In this document: one piece after another, positions 13,358 to 25,633 of the stretch | How the letters are laid out: each line of letters begins with the position of its first letter | Numbering within the stretch: the stretch's first letter is position 1 | Assembly (NCBI RefSeq): GCF_036373705.1 | Contig: NC_089853.1 | Location: 5,840,405-5,904,404, forward strand | DNA length: 64,000 bases | Direction: 5' to 3' | Source of the DNA: Amia ocellicauda | Taxonomy: Eukaryota > Chordata > Actinopteri > Amiiformes > Amiidae | Made by a program: the position numbers and the translations under genes | The notes under the pieces: model-generated | What the model was told of the DNA's origin: nothing | Databases searched by the model: none | The model's input: only the letters and a program-made list of their open reading frames with translations

Positions 13358-16300
13358 ATGAAGAAGCCGGTGCTGATGCTGGTCCTGTGCGCTGCGCTGC
13401 TCGGGCTCGGTGAGTGCTGCCCGTGGGTCTGCGGACCTGCCGTGTGTCAGTGAAACGCAGACATCTGACAGTTTCTCAGGGAAACAGTGACCTGTTGGTG
13501 TCTCAGTGAAACGCAGAGATGCGCAGATGCGCGCAGTTGAGCAGTTCTGCACGAAACTGCGGAGACGCGCAGGGCTGCTGCGTGACGTCACTGAGCTGCT
13601 GCTGCTGCTGTTGCTATGATACAGAGACCTGTAACCTAAATGATGGGCGATTCCAAATTATTATTATTATAATAATAAACTAATCTGAAAAGCGCGATTA
13701 GTATAGCTATATGTAACTTTTAAAATCATGTCGATCACTTCCATCGATTACTGCGCGGTTGGTGGAAGGTGTTTTTCGTCCGTCTGACGTCAGACGCTGT
13801 GGAAACGCAGCCCGTGATTTTGAATTTGTTCAAGTTTTTTTTCCGTAGTCTATATTTTGACGGTTGTTAAAATTGCCGAGTTCGTAGGTTTCTGATGGGC
13901 TTTTCCCACTGATGTGCTGCTTAGTTTCAGTGTAACGACTACAGTGAAAGTGGATATGGATACACACTGGTTACACTGAAACTAAGTGGAAAAAGCGACT
14001 CAGGAACGTACCGACTGAACTTGGCAAATTCAAAGAATGTTAAAAAATAAAAAATCTTTCAAAAATTCAAAAGCACGCTTAATCTACTGCAGTATGTGAA
14101 ATTGTTGCAGAACATTTACAAAATGTTTAGTTCGCATTGGTTACACATTACAAACATATTGTATAAAATGTATAAAGCTATTTGGAAACTAAAAATTTGC
14201 AGGAGAACAGTTTTTTGCAAACGAAAAATAAGCTGCACCATTTTTTACACTGACCGAAAAATTTATTGAACTCTGAATATCAAGTTGGAGCTATCCAAAA
14301 ATGTCCACATTTATACTGCGAGTGTGCGTCTCTCACACCTGCACACTCAACCACTTTTGTCACTCTGGTGTGCATTTACTCTTAATAAACAAGGGGGCAC
14401 CATTTTTTAAATTATTACATATTTATGTACATTTTCAGACTCTTCTACTACTGCACAACACTGTCAGTGGGTCAGTTGTTTGTAAAATTTCAAAAACAAA
14501 ACATAACGTTTATTAAGGAGGATACACACTGGAAGCGTAAAATGTAGAAGTCAAATGCAACCAAACAAGGTATACAACCCCTAGTGAGTAACGTACAAAA
14601 GTCGCATTGATGTTTACAGTGAATAGTGTCATCATATGTATTCAGCTTGATAATTGTTTTAGATCATATATGCTTTTCAAAGCTAAATCAAAATAGAATG
14701 TTTAATATATCCATTGTTGAAAAGTACTGTAATAAATCAAAATAGTATTCTACTTTTGTACGATTTTGACCCAGTATACTTTTTCACAATGAATGTTAAA
14801 TGTCAAATTGGTTTGTTTGTCCTATCTAACTAGCCTTGCCTACAGCTGCTAACTTCCATTGATTTTTAAAATGATAGGGAGTGAAACATTGTAATTCCAC
14901 GAACCCAGCTGATTGTAAAAATAACATTCATAAGCAGTTGCATCTCCTGATTAACAACCTCAAAATGACTATCAATTTATTAACATTAACCCAATCTCTT
15001 CGGCAGTAACACACCACCGAGACACATTTGTTTCCTCCCTCTTCGTTTTTTCTCCTGCCGTACTTTTATAAATGAAGAAGGCGATTGGTTGTATAAAGAA
15101 TGACTGACAAGTATTTCCTGCAAAGTGATTGGCTGCATAAAAATGTTACTCCTCCCACATTCCAAGCTATACCCTTCTAGAATTTTCCGACACCGACTAT
15201 AAAAAACCGTGCCCCTGTGAGTGGGGTTTGCTGCCAGTGCATGCACACATCCACCTGATTTCTAGGGGAACTGAAATCGTAGTTGCACCTGCAAGTTGAC
15301 TGAACCTACAGTGTGTCTTTTTTCCATTTCTTACAGGTTCAGCTCTAAAGTGCTACAAGTGCTCAGATGACTCAGGCTGCTGTGCCAATACGGAGTACTG
15401 CACGTACGAGGATGCCTGCCTGACCCTCAGTGAAAAAGGTTCCCCTTATTTTAATTATTATTATTATTATTTTAATTATTATTATTCATTGTGCGCAATC
15501 GATACAATGCCATTTGTGGGGGGTGGGGCTGAGGGGGCACTTGAGGGGGATGGAAAGGCAACCCCAGCTCTGGACAGTTTTGCGCCCTGTGTGACAGCAA
15601 TATTTGTCGACCCAGGTGGATACCACATTACACCATCACTTATTTTACTTTGTGAAACTTAAACTGGATTCTGTCTGCATAGACAGAATATAGACATCAT
15701 TCTAATTTGCACAGACTTTAGTCCCCCTGAAACACCCACCAGGCAGCAAGAAAGCAACAGTATATTCTTACCACTAATGAAAATTGACCCGTCTGGCATT
15801 TCTCCTGCAATTGCACCTCCAGTCTGTGTTAAATCCAGACATTGAGCCAATTCATGTTCAACAGATATTGTAAGTCATCATTGAGTGAAGGGAGTTATTT
15901 TTCAGCTTCAGTTTTGAAAAACTGCACTCACCCCATACAATGTATTTACAAGTTGCCACAGACAGACACACGACAGTACACTTTGCCTTTAATTGAAGTC
16001 AATTCAGTTCAGCTGCTGAGTTGGCGAAAGTAAATAGGTTGAAGAAAGGTGATTTAGTCTAGGACTAGCAGGAATTCTGTTCCAGGAGGAACCAGGTGTG
16101 AATTGGGGGCAGGTACACAAAAGCTACTTAAAGTAGCTGTTGAGAAAGAGCTGCGCTGTTTCTCTGTGACAAAGAAAGCTAAGGAGTTGACATGGAAACA
16201 GAAACCAAGAGACTGAAAAACTGTAACATTCAGAAGCATGTGGCCACTACAGTGTCAGGTTTGCAGAATGATTGCCTTCCTGGATGAACTCATCCAAGAA

Positions 16301-19242
16301 GATTTCATTTGTGAACGTTGTCGACATGTTGAAATCCTAGAGATCAAGGTCTGTGATCTTGAGGCTCAGCTTGGTGATCTGCGCTGTATTAGTGATATGG
16401 AAGAATTGGAAGAATCAGCCCATGAGAGAGATGGTGTGCAGCCAAAACCTAGGAGAGTTGAGACCTCAGAGCAGGAAAGTGGACAGAACTGCTGGGTTAC
16501 AGTAGGTCATAACTGCAGAAAAGGGTGCTCACAAGCCTTACAGACATCCCAAGAGCTAGAATTGCCCAACAGGTTCCAACTGCTGGACACCGAGTTGGAC
16601 AGTGACAGCTCAGAGGGTGATGGGAGGGCAGTTGAGCACCAGAGCACCATGGTGTCCACTCACCCCAGAACAGGGAGGTATATAGTACGAGACTCGATCC
16701 TTAGAGGCGTAGATCACACCTGTGTTCTAGTGATAAGGAGACCCGCATGGTATCTTGCCTGCCTGGTGCTCAGGTTGCAGATCTCCCTAAACTAGTAGAC
16801 GGGCTACTGGTCAAAGCTATGGTTAGCTTTGAGGCATACTTTCAAAAAACAAGGACCAAGTCTAAAAATTTTAGAAAAGCAAACCTTGAAGCTATGAGGC
16901 GGCACTTAGAAGAGGTGGACTGGAGCAGACTGGATACAGATTCAGTAAAAAATGGATGGGTATATTTTAAGAATATACTACTGGAGGCTCAGGAGAAATT
17001 TGTACCAAAACTTAGCAAATTTGAGGACCAAAAACATTGACCAAAATGGTTTAATAGAAGTATGCAAAAAAATATAAAGAGAAATAAAATATTGTATAGC
17101 ACAAACAAAATGGATGGAGACGAAACAATATACAAAGAATATATAGAACTGCATAGAGATCTTAAGAAAGGGATCAGGAAAGCTAACTAATTTATTTGAG
17201 TCTTTTGAACATGCAACTGCAGCTGTAGATCATGTGAAAACATATGATATGATATACTTAGATTTCCAAAAAGCTTTTGATAAGGTTCCACACCAAAGAC
17301 TGATCCTCAAATTGGAAGCTGTAGGCATTCAGGGTAATGTAAGTAGATGGATTATGAACTGGTTGATGTCTAGGAAACAGAGGGTGTCGATTAGAGGAGT
17401 TGCTTCTAACTGGAGAGAGGTTGTTAGTGGAGTTCCACAGGGATCAGTACTAGGGCCTGTGCTTTTTCTAATCTATATTAATGATCTGGACTCTGGGATA
17501 GTTAGCAAACTTGTCAAATTTGCAGATGATACTAAAATAGGTGGCTCAGCAGATACAATCTTGGCAGCACAGGCTATTCAGAGGGACTTAGATAATATTC
17601 AGTTGTGGGCCGACACCTGGCAGATGAAATTCAATGTGGACAAGTGCAAGGTATTACATGCAGGTAACAAAAATGTCCACTATAATTACACTATGGGAGG
17701 AATAGAACTAGATGAAGTAACGCATGAGAAAGACCTAGGAGTCTATGTGGACTCCTCACTTTCTCCATCCAGACAATGTGGGGAAGCAATAAAAAAGGCA
17801 AACAGGATGTTAGGGTATATTGTCAAAAGTGTAGAATTGAGAACAAGGGCAGTGATGTTCAGACTGTACAATGCGCTAGTTAGAGCTCATCTGGATACTG
17901 TGTACAGTTCTGGGCTCCACACTTCAAGAAAGATATCGCTGCTCTAGAGGCAGTTCAGAGGAGAGCAACCAGACTTATTCCAGGTCTGAAGGGAATGTCC
18001 TACTGAGAGACTGATGACCTGAACCTTTTCACCCTGGAACAGAGGAGACTACATGGGGACTTGATTCAAGTCTTCAAAATCATGAAAGGCATCGACCACA
18101 TCAAACCAGAGGAGCTTTTCCAGATCAGCAGGGACACACGCACCCGGGGACACAAATGGAAAATGGACTTCAAGGCATTCAAGACAGAAAACAGGAGACA
18201 CTTCTTCACACAGAGAGTTGTTACAATCTGGCACAAACTCCCAAGCAATGTGGTTGAAGCTGAAAACTTGGGAACATTTAAGATTATGAACGAGTAGCTT
18301 ATGGAATACCGTACACAGCATTCGCATTGTACTTAATCGGTTTATATATATATATGCACTAAATTTTTTTGAAATTATTTTGAAATCTGTATTTTATTGT
18401 GATTTTATTATTACTTACAATTTTTCAGTGATTTCTTCTGTGATCATGCCTTTGTCTTGTTTTACTCTGATATATATTATTATTACTTCCATATCTCTAC
18501 CTGAATTGTTTATTAAGCCTTAACTGAATGTTTGCCAGATCGGAGAAACTTTAAATACTTTTTTCTATAGTTCTACCAATAAAGATGCCTCAACATATTT
18601 TATGTAATGCATGTGTTAGCTTCTAGTACTCTACATATTGATGATCACAGTTCAAAATGAATGTTGAAAAACACAATTGAAATGCAATAAGTACTGTCGT
18701 TAATGCCTGTATTTATTCTATGCAAAATCTAAATATATAAAATGGTATATTTTTCTTCAATTTCATGATGAAGCTCTTACATCTGATAACTGATTCCACA
18801 ACGTTTCCAAACCCCAGTATTACTTCTCCCCCGTTTTTCTTATTAAAATAATTCTAACCTGTCAATAAGAAGCCACTCTAAAATGTGCAGTTATGTCCAC
18901 AACACAATGCCACAGATGTATCAGGTTTTGAGGGAGCTGCATTGGCATGCTGACTGCAGGAATGTCCACCAGAGCTGTTGCCAGAGAATTGAATTTCCAT
19001 GTCTCTACCATAAGCCGCCTCCAACATCGTTTTAGAAAATTTTGAGAACAACCGCAGACCACATGCTTTTTCATCCCAAACTTTACTTTTCTTTTTTGTT
19101 TTTAGATGGAAGAACCATACGTCAGTGTATCAGGTTTTCCGACTGTGTAAATACCAAACTCCATCAGATGTTTCCAGCAATATCTGGCTTCACATTCAAG
19201 TGCTGCTTCAGCAACCTGTGCAACAGAAGTCCACAGCCATGA
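13358..19242 (+). CDS. CD59-like protein, copy 2, predicted secreted (no GPI signal)
   Basis: The coding exons are 13358-13409, 15337-15438 and 19106-19242, with phase 1 junctions as in copy 1, giving 96 aa. The signal peptide ([18 protein letters not shown]) and Ly6 domain (ALKCYKCSD to KCCFSNLCN) are intact. The protein then stops at NRSPQP. The nucleotides that encode the GPI signal in copy 1 are still recognisable past the stop (ATGAGCAAAACCCTGCTTGGCCTG) but are out of frame after small indels. The domain also has an eleventh cysteine: SGCC replaces SGRC. Intron 2 holds a CR1-like LINE. A second copy of the last exon follows at 23783. It is probably expressed, given intact splice sites and promoter, but the role of a soluble form is unknown. 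Confidence 0.8.
16085..18340 (+). mobile_element. CR1-like non-LTR retrotransposon, internally deleted
   Basis: ORF1 (16238-16795) has a CxxC...CxxC zinc-finger-like start (CQVC, CERC) followed by a coiled-coil-like stretch ([15 protein letters not shown]). The second ORF is broken. A piece at 16747-17040 is followed, after a further deletion near 17195, by a reverse transcriptase segment 17234-17947. That segment carries [23 protein letters not shown] and the catalytic FADDT. The endonuclease domain is missing and the frame breaks after 17947, so the element is dead. The 3' part continues as homologous non-coding text to about 18290. It lies in intron 2 of CD59 copy 2 and provided the homology for the young duplication. 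Confidence 0.88.
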
Positions 19243-20165
19243 GCAAAACCCTGCTTGGCCTGACAGACGGCATCTTACACAAGAACTAACTTGTCAGCTT
19301 GTACTAAACCCAGGGATCAGTAATGGGGTGGGGGGGTGGGTCTTTATCATTGCGAGAGTCATTTTCTTGGCACTTGATATTAATAGTCTGCCTGTTTTGT
19401 ATTATTCTTTTTGTATTATTTTGTATTCTGTAGTTTGCACTACGTTGCCTATCAACAAAACCAATAGGGAATTGTAGTAGTAGGCGGGTACTTACTTTTG
19501 ACAGCACTTCCTTAAAGAATGGGACAGATCTAATATTTCACTGCAGGAAATGTGTGCCCTCAGTGTGCGTCATTTGGATATATATATTTATACCAGAATA
19601 TTCAGCTGCATATTAATTTACTTGGGCAGATTTACCAAGTATAGGGGATTTTAATTCAAAAATAATAATACGTAACTGTTAACTGTTATCAATAATCATG
19701 AGGGGGGGAAATGTCCATCTGAAGTCTAACTCAGGTGTAAATTAATGTAGAGTTTAGACAATAAACAATAAACATATTACATAAACAATATTACATACTA
19801 ATTTTAAGATGTGCTTTCATGCTTCCAGTATGGAGGCTGTTGTTTGTGTGTATATAGTACATTTTAACCCTGTGCAGAAACGTGGGGTGGATTGAGCATG
19901 TCTCCTACCCTTGCTGAGATGGCCTGACAGAAAATATGGACTTTTGCTTTTAAAAACCTTCTTTGAAATGGATTGAAAACAGCATCTGTTTTTTTTTCCG
20001 GAAGCAGTTGGTGTGTTGACTGACAAGGTGTGGTTCTTTGTTTGTAGAGGTAACAATGGTTAGACTTCTTGTAAGACTAATATAAATGGTAACCAAACAA
20101 AAAGCACATTTCTATAGCGGACCAAGAGTAAAGAGGAAGGCATGACTCTGGACGTGACGATTCTC

Positions 20166-20700
20166 AAATAAAGGTTGTTTACAGTATTTACATTAAAACC
20201 GAAAGTATTTATTCGAGATTTGCTAGTCAGAGCAAGAGGGGATTGATGCCAATGTTACCAAGGCAAAGTGTTGTGTGTAGCCTATGCCATCTTATACTGT
20301 ATATGATACTTTTATTCTTCCCTTTCTTACAGTCTGAGTCAACACCTTCAATGAAGCTCACCATTATGATAACATTCAGTCTGCTCAAAACAACAAGACT
20401 CAGATATTGCAAAAGCTGCCAGTGAAAAAAAACACCAGGCATTTGCAATTTTCCCATCACAGCATTTTAATCTATTTATTAACTGGGAAGCTGGGGGTCC
20501 GCGAGCAAAGGTCAGTGTTGAACTGGAAGGCTTGAGAATCTGTTGTTTTGATGGGGAGGAAAATCCCTAAGGAACATGGTTATTGGCAGACCTCAATTTA
20601 AACTGTTAATTATCGCTAATCCAAATAAAAATCATACATTTACTCTATCCCTGTGTGCTGTTTATATTGGAATAAATACAATAGGATACGCATTTGAAAT
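20166..20700. other. Converging 3' ends of CD59 copy 2 (+) and protease (-)
   Basis: Plus-strand AATAAA signals for the CD59-2 transcript lie at about 20167 (CAAATAAAGG) and 20671 (GGAATAAATAC). A minus-strand signal for the protease, whose stop is at 20957, lies at 20475-20480 (TTTATT on plus). The two 3'UTRs therefore probably overlap tail to tail by up to about 200 bases. The same arrangement is repeated 4,677 bp downstream. Confidence 0.5.
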
Positions 20701-20956
20701 TGATATGCTGATTGTTCACTGACGTAACTCTTATACTTTGCAAACATTTACATGTGTGGAAGTTTATGTCTTACAGCATAGTAAATACACACACAAATCA
20801 AGTACCAGGTTTTTTTAAGAAACATTCAGAAGAAAATAAAAACAGGATGATAAGTTTGAAGGGGTGGGTAAGGGTGTTGCTGTATAAGTGGGGGTTCAGG
20901 AGATGAGACTGCAACTGTCCTAGACCCGTTACTTCACTCAGCGGTGAGTTTTCTCT

Positions 20957-22473
20957 TCATTCACTGCTGTAGGTCCTGGTCACGCCTGCAGGGGCACTGT
21001 GGAGTTAAAACAGGAGATTCAATTAATTTAGCAAGAGGAAGAAGCAGAGACCTATAATAAATCCTCAAAAGCAGCCTCCTCCTTTTCCCCTGCTAGTGTT
21101 TAACTGTTCTACAACATGAGTCGCACAACAAGGTGTTGCACATCCAACACATGTAGGTGGATGTAGAAGCATTACCAAATTCATATTGTACTCGGACTCC
21201 CGAGGATTGTACGCTGCGATCGGTGTGAATGTAGATCTCGACCATGTTCCCTGAGGAGACGAAGGCTGGGACCGGCGCGTCGCCGCAGAGTTTTCTGGTC
21301 ACGATGGGATCAGACTGCGTTACTTCCTGAATGGTCATGTAGTCGTAGACACAGGCCGGGGAGTTTTCGAGGTGGAACGAAGGGACCATCACTGAAATCT
21401 GTAAACAGACCCACACACTTTCACTTTAATCAAAGAATTACATGCAAACAGCACCAAAGGGATGGTTGAAAAGAAAATAAATTCGGTGAGGTTTGTAATA
21501 GTAGAGAAAAACAAACCCTCTGGAAGTGAAAACAGCAGGAAATGACTACATGCTCAGTTGGACACAAAATATAAAAGGCCTTAGCTCGGCAATTTCATAC
21601 AAAGACAATGGTACCAGGAGAAGCATCTGAAGCAATTCTTAATTCATGTACAGCTCTTATCAAGGTTTCTGTAAGGTGTCCTCTGAGAACGAGGCTGGGC
21701 CGTCTTTCAATAATCAGTGTTTCTGCTGCAGACCACAGCAAGCTAATCCCTGTTCCTTGTACCACGATCTTCCTATTTACACTGTTCATATTGCAGCTAT
21801 TCTTAACTCCTGCTTTGCCAAAACGATTCCCACTTTCTCCTTGTGAGTCGGACAAACCACGGCAAAGTAAAATGGACTTCATAGATACTCAATGACAACA
21901 CCTCCTGGGCTTTGAGGTCCAGGACAGTGAGACTGAGCCAGAAATGAGAGGGAGGGGAAGAACAGAGCAAGCTGTAGCCCTCTACAACACAGATCTGCAC
22001 ACGGAGCAGATTCAGATCATCAGGTAAGGCTTTTTTCCACTTGGTGACAGAATTGACTACATCCGATATTCTTCTTGCAGTGAGTTTAATATATTCTTGA
22101 ACATTGTTACTAAAGGGGACATTGGTATTTGAGAATCAGAATAACTTAAGAAACACATGGCATATTGATTGCTATATTGAAAAAAAAAGAGTAATATCAA
22201 TTGCTAGTTAACAAATTGGAGTCTTGAAGGCAGAGACAGTTTTTGTGTAAAGGACAAACAAGCAGCGAGTATTTCACCACCGATACTCCTACTGTCCTGT
22301 AAAGGGAAGCAGTGGTGTTTGACACTGAAGGGTTTGCAACACGAACATCCTGACCTTATATCCCTTTGGAGCGCTGAGGACCCATGTGCAGTCATAGTTG
22401 TTGGGGTAGATGCCGGGGTAATTGAGAGAGGTGAATTCTCCCTTCATGGCGGTGATAGTGACTCCACACGCCA
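20957..22473 (-). CDS. Duplicated 3' exons of the hatching-enzyme-like protease (copy A: extra CUB domain and terminal exon)
   Basis: The exons are 22355-22473, 21176-21398 and 20957-20985, with intact splice sites and TGA at 20957-20959. The first two encode one complete CUB domain, from [13 protein letters not shown] through [12 protein letters not shown] and then CVYDYMTIQ to VRVQYEFG. The last encodes GVTRTYSSE and the stop. They are copies of 27032-27150, 25853-26075 and 25634-25662. The upstream exon (25853-26075) ends in phase 1 and this block begins in phase 1. Skipping terminal exon 25634-25662 would therefore append a third CUB in frame, for a 614-aa protein rather than 500. If that skipping never happens, these exons are not used. 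I cannot tell which from sequence alone. Confidence 0.75.
21484..21936. repeat. Near-identical block, copy 2 of 3
   Basis: The partner of 10698-11150, lying in the intron between protease exons 21176-21398 and 22355-22473. The same TATAAAAGG and dual-strand 95-codon frames are present. See the entry for copy 1. Confidence 0.75.
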
Positions 22474-22499
22474 CTGCAAGAAAAACATGAAGCAATTAT

Positions 22500-22975
22500 T
22501 GTCAAAAGTGTAGAATTGAGGGCAGTGATGTTCAGACTGTACGATGCACTAGTTAGAGCTCATCTGGATACTGTGGACAGTTCTGGGCTCCACACTTCAA
22601 GAAAGATATCGCTGCTCTAGAGGCAGTTCAGAGGAGAGCAACCAGACTTATTCCAGGTCTGAAGGGAATGTCCTACTGAGAGACTGAGGACCTGAACCTT
22701 TTCACCCTGGAACAGAGGAGACTACGTGGGGACTTGATCCAAGTCTTCAAAATCATGAAAGGCATCGACCACATCAAACCAGAGGAGCTTTTCCAGATCA
22801 GCAGGGACACACGCACCCGGGGACACAAATGGAAATTGGACTTCAAGGCATTCAAGACAGAAAACAGGAGACACTTCTTCACACAGAGAGTTGTTACAAT
22901 CTGGCACAAACTCCCCAGCGATGTGGTTGAAGCTGAAAACTTGGGAACATTTAAGATTATGAACGAGTAGCTTAT
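22500..22975 (+). mobile_element. Mosaic CR1-like LINE fragment at the duplication junction
   Basis: The left part matches the LINE at 27177 and after: ATTGAGGGCAG, TACGATGCACTAG, GTGGACAG, ACGTGGGGACTTGATCC. The right part matches the LINE at 17.8-18.3 kb: GTTGTTACAATCTGGCACAAAC, GGTTGAAGCTGAAAACTTGG, then the TTAAGATTATGAACGAGTAG tail. The switch lies between about 22845 and 22930. The short CCCCAGCGATGTGG inside it is still like the 27-kb copy, so the exchange zone is not a single clean point. Confidence 0.85.
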
Positions 22976-23782
22976 GGAATACCATACACAGCATTCACAT
23001 TGTACTTAATCGGTTTATATATATATATATATGCACTAAATTTTTTTGAAATTATTTTGAAATCTGTATTTTATTGTGATTTTATTATTACTTACAATTT
23101 TTCAGTGATTTCTTCTGTGATCATGCCTTTGTCTTGTTTTACTCTGATATATATTATTATTACTTCCATATCTCTACCTGAATTGTTTATTAAGCCTTAA
23201 CTGAATTTTTGCCAGATCGGAGAAACTTTAAATACTTTTTTCTATAGTTCTACCAATAAAGATGCCTCAACATATTTTATGTAATGCATGTGTTAGCTTC
23301 TAGTACTCTACATATTGATGATCACAGTTCAAAATGAATGTTGAAAAACACAATTGAAATGCAATAAGTACTGTCGTTAATGCCTGTATTTATTCTATGC
23401 AAAATCTAAATATATAAAATGGTATATTTTTCTTCAATTTCATGATGAAGCTCTTACAGCTGATAACTGATTCCACAACGTTTCCAAACCCCAGTATTAC
23501 TTCTCCCCCGTTTTTCTTATTAAAATAATTCTAACCTGTCAATAAGAAGCCACTCTAAAATGTGCAGTTATGTCCACAACACAATGCCACAGATGTATCA
23601 GGTTTTGAGGGAGCTGCATTGGCATGCTGACTGCAGGAATGTCCACCAGAGCTGTTGCCAGAGAATTGAATGTCCATGTCTCTACCATAAGCCGCCTCCA
23701 ACATCGTTTTAGAAAATTTTGAGAACAACCGCAGACCACATGCTTTTTCATCCCAAACTTTACTTTTCTTTTTTGTTTTTAG

Positions 23783-23919
23783 ATGGAAGAACCATACGTC
23801 AGTGTATCAGGTTTTCCGACTGTGTAAATACCAAACTCCATCAGATGTTTCCAGCAATATCTGGCTTCACGTTCAAGTGCTGCTTCAGCAACCTGTGCAA
23901 CAGAAGTCCACAGCCATGA
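23783..23919 (+). pseudogene. Orphan second copy of the CD59-2 last exon
   Basis: An exact positional copy (+4,677) of 19106-19242 with intact acceptor (GTTTTTAG), open frame and stop. The protein is identical to that from the first copy. No CD59 first or second exon lies between the two. It could be spliced only as an alternative last exon of CD59 copy 2, reading past 19242. Probably redundant. Confidence 0.8.
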
Positions 23920-25633
23920 GCAAAACCCTGCTTGGCCTGACAGACGGCATCTTACACAAGAACTAACTTGTCAGCTTGTACTAAACCCAGGGATCAGTAA
24001 TGGGGTGGGGGGGTGGGTCTTTATCATTGCGAGAGTCATTTTCTTGGCACTTGATATTAATAGTCTGCCTGTTTTGTATTATTCTTTTTGTATTATTTTG
24101 TATTCTGTAGTTTGCACTACGTTGCCTATCAACAAAACCAATAGGGAATTGTAGTAGTAGGCGGGTACTTACTTTTGACAGCACTTCCTTAAAGAATGGG
24201 ACAGATCTAATATTTCACTGCAGGAAATGTGTGCCCTCAGTGTGCGTCATTTGGATATATATATTTATACCAGAATATTCAGCTGCATATTAATTTACTT
24301 GGGCAGATTTACCAAGTATAGGGGATTTTAATTCAAAAATAATAATACGTAACTGTTAACTGTTATCAATAATCATGAGGGGGGGAAATGTCCATCTGAA
24401 GTCTAACTCAGGTGTAAATTAATGTAGAGTTTAGACAATAAACAATAAACATATTACATAAACAATATTACATACTAATTTTAAGATGTGCTTTCATGCT
24501 TCCAGTATGGAGGCTGTTGTTTGTGTGTATATAGTACATTTTAACCCTGTGCAGAAACGTGGGGTGGATTGAGCATGTCTCCTACCCTTGCTGAGATGGC
24601 CTGACAGAAAATATGGACTTTTGCTTTTAAAAACCTTCTTTGAAATGGATTGAAAACAGCATCTGTTTTTTTTTCCGGAAGCAGTTGGTGTGTTGACTGA
24701 CAAGGTGTGGTTCTTTGTTTGTAGAGGTAACAATGGTTAGACTTCTTGTAAGACTAATATAAATGGTAACCAAACAAAAAGCACATTTCTATAGCGGACC
24801 GAGAGTAAAGAGGAAGGCATGACTCTGGACGTGACGATTCTCAAATAAAGGTTGTTTACAGTATTTACATTAAAACCGAAAGTATTTATTCGAGATTTGC
24901 TAGTCAGAGCAAGAGGGGATTGATGCCAATGTTACCAAGGCAAAGTGTTGTGTGTAGCCTATGCCATCTTATACTGTATATGATACTTTTATTCTTCCCT
25001 TTCTTACAGTCTGAGTCAACACCTTCAATGAAGCTCACCATTATGATAACATTCAGTCTGCTCAAAACAACAAGACTCAGATATTGCAAAAGCTGCCAGT
25101 GAAAAAAAACACCAGGCATTTGCAATTTTCCCATCACAGCATTTTAATCTATTTATTAACTGGGAAGCTGGGGGTCCGCGAGCAAAGGTCAGTGTTGAAC
25201 TGGAAGGCTTGAGAATCTGTTGTTTTGATGGGGAGGAAAATCCCTAAGGAACATGGTTATTGGCAGACCTCAATTTAAACTGTTAATTATCGCTAATCCA
25301 AATAAAAATCATACATTTACTCTATCCCTGTGTGCTGTTTATATTGGAATAAATACAATAGGATACACATTTGAAATTGATATGCTGATTGTTCACTGAC
25401 GTAACTCTTATACTTTGCAAACATTTACATGTGTGGAAGTTTATGTCTTACAGCATAGTAAATACACACACAAATCAAGTACCAGGTTTTTTTAAGAAAC
25501 ATTCAGAAGAAAATAAAAACAGGATGATAAGTTTGAAGGGGTGGGTAAGGGTGTTGCTGTATAAGTGGGGGTTCAGGAGATGAGACTGCAACTGTCCTAG
25601 ACCCGTTACTTCACTCAGCGGTGAGTTTTCTCT

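Larger units (their letters stand above)
17821..22499. repeat. Recent direct tandem duplication, copy A
   Basis: From about 17.85 kb to 22.5 kb the sequence recurs at an offset of 4,677 bp; for example 19106-19242 recurs at 23783-23919 and 21608 recurs at 26285. Differences are few: I noted about seven substitutions (for example near 18526, 18781, 18994, 19192, 20122, 20688, 22342) and a 4-bp change in an AT run. The unit holds the last CD59 exon, the converging 3'UTRs and the last three protease exons. Confidence 0.95.

Noticed and set aside
18049-18327. Minus-strand 92-aa frame repeated at 22722, 27399 and 51680
   Set aside because: Antisense of the CR1-like LINE 3' region; its recurrence reflects the repeat, not a gene family.
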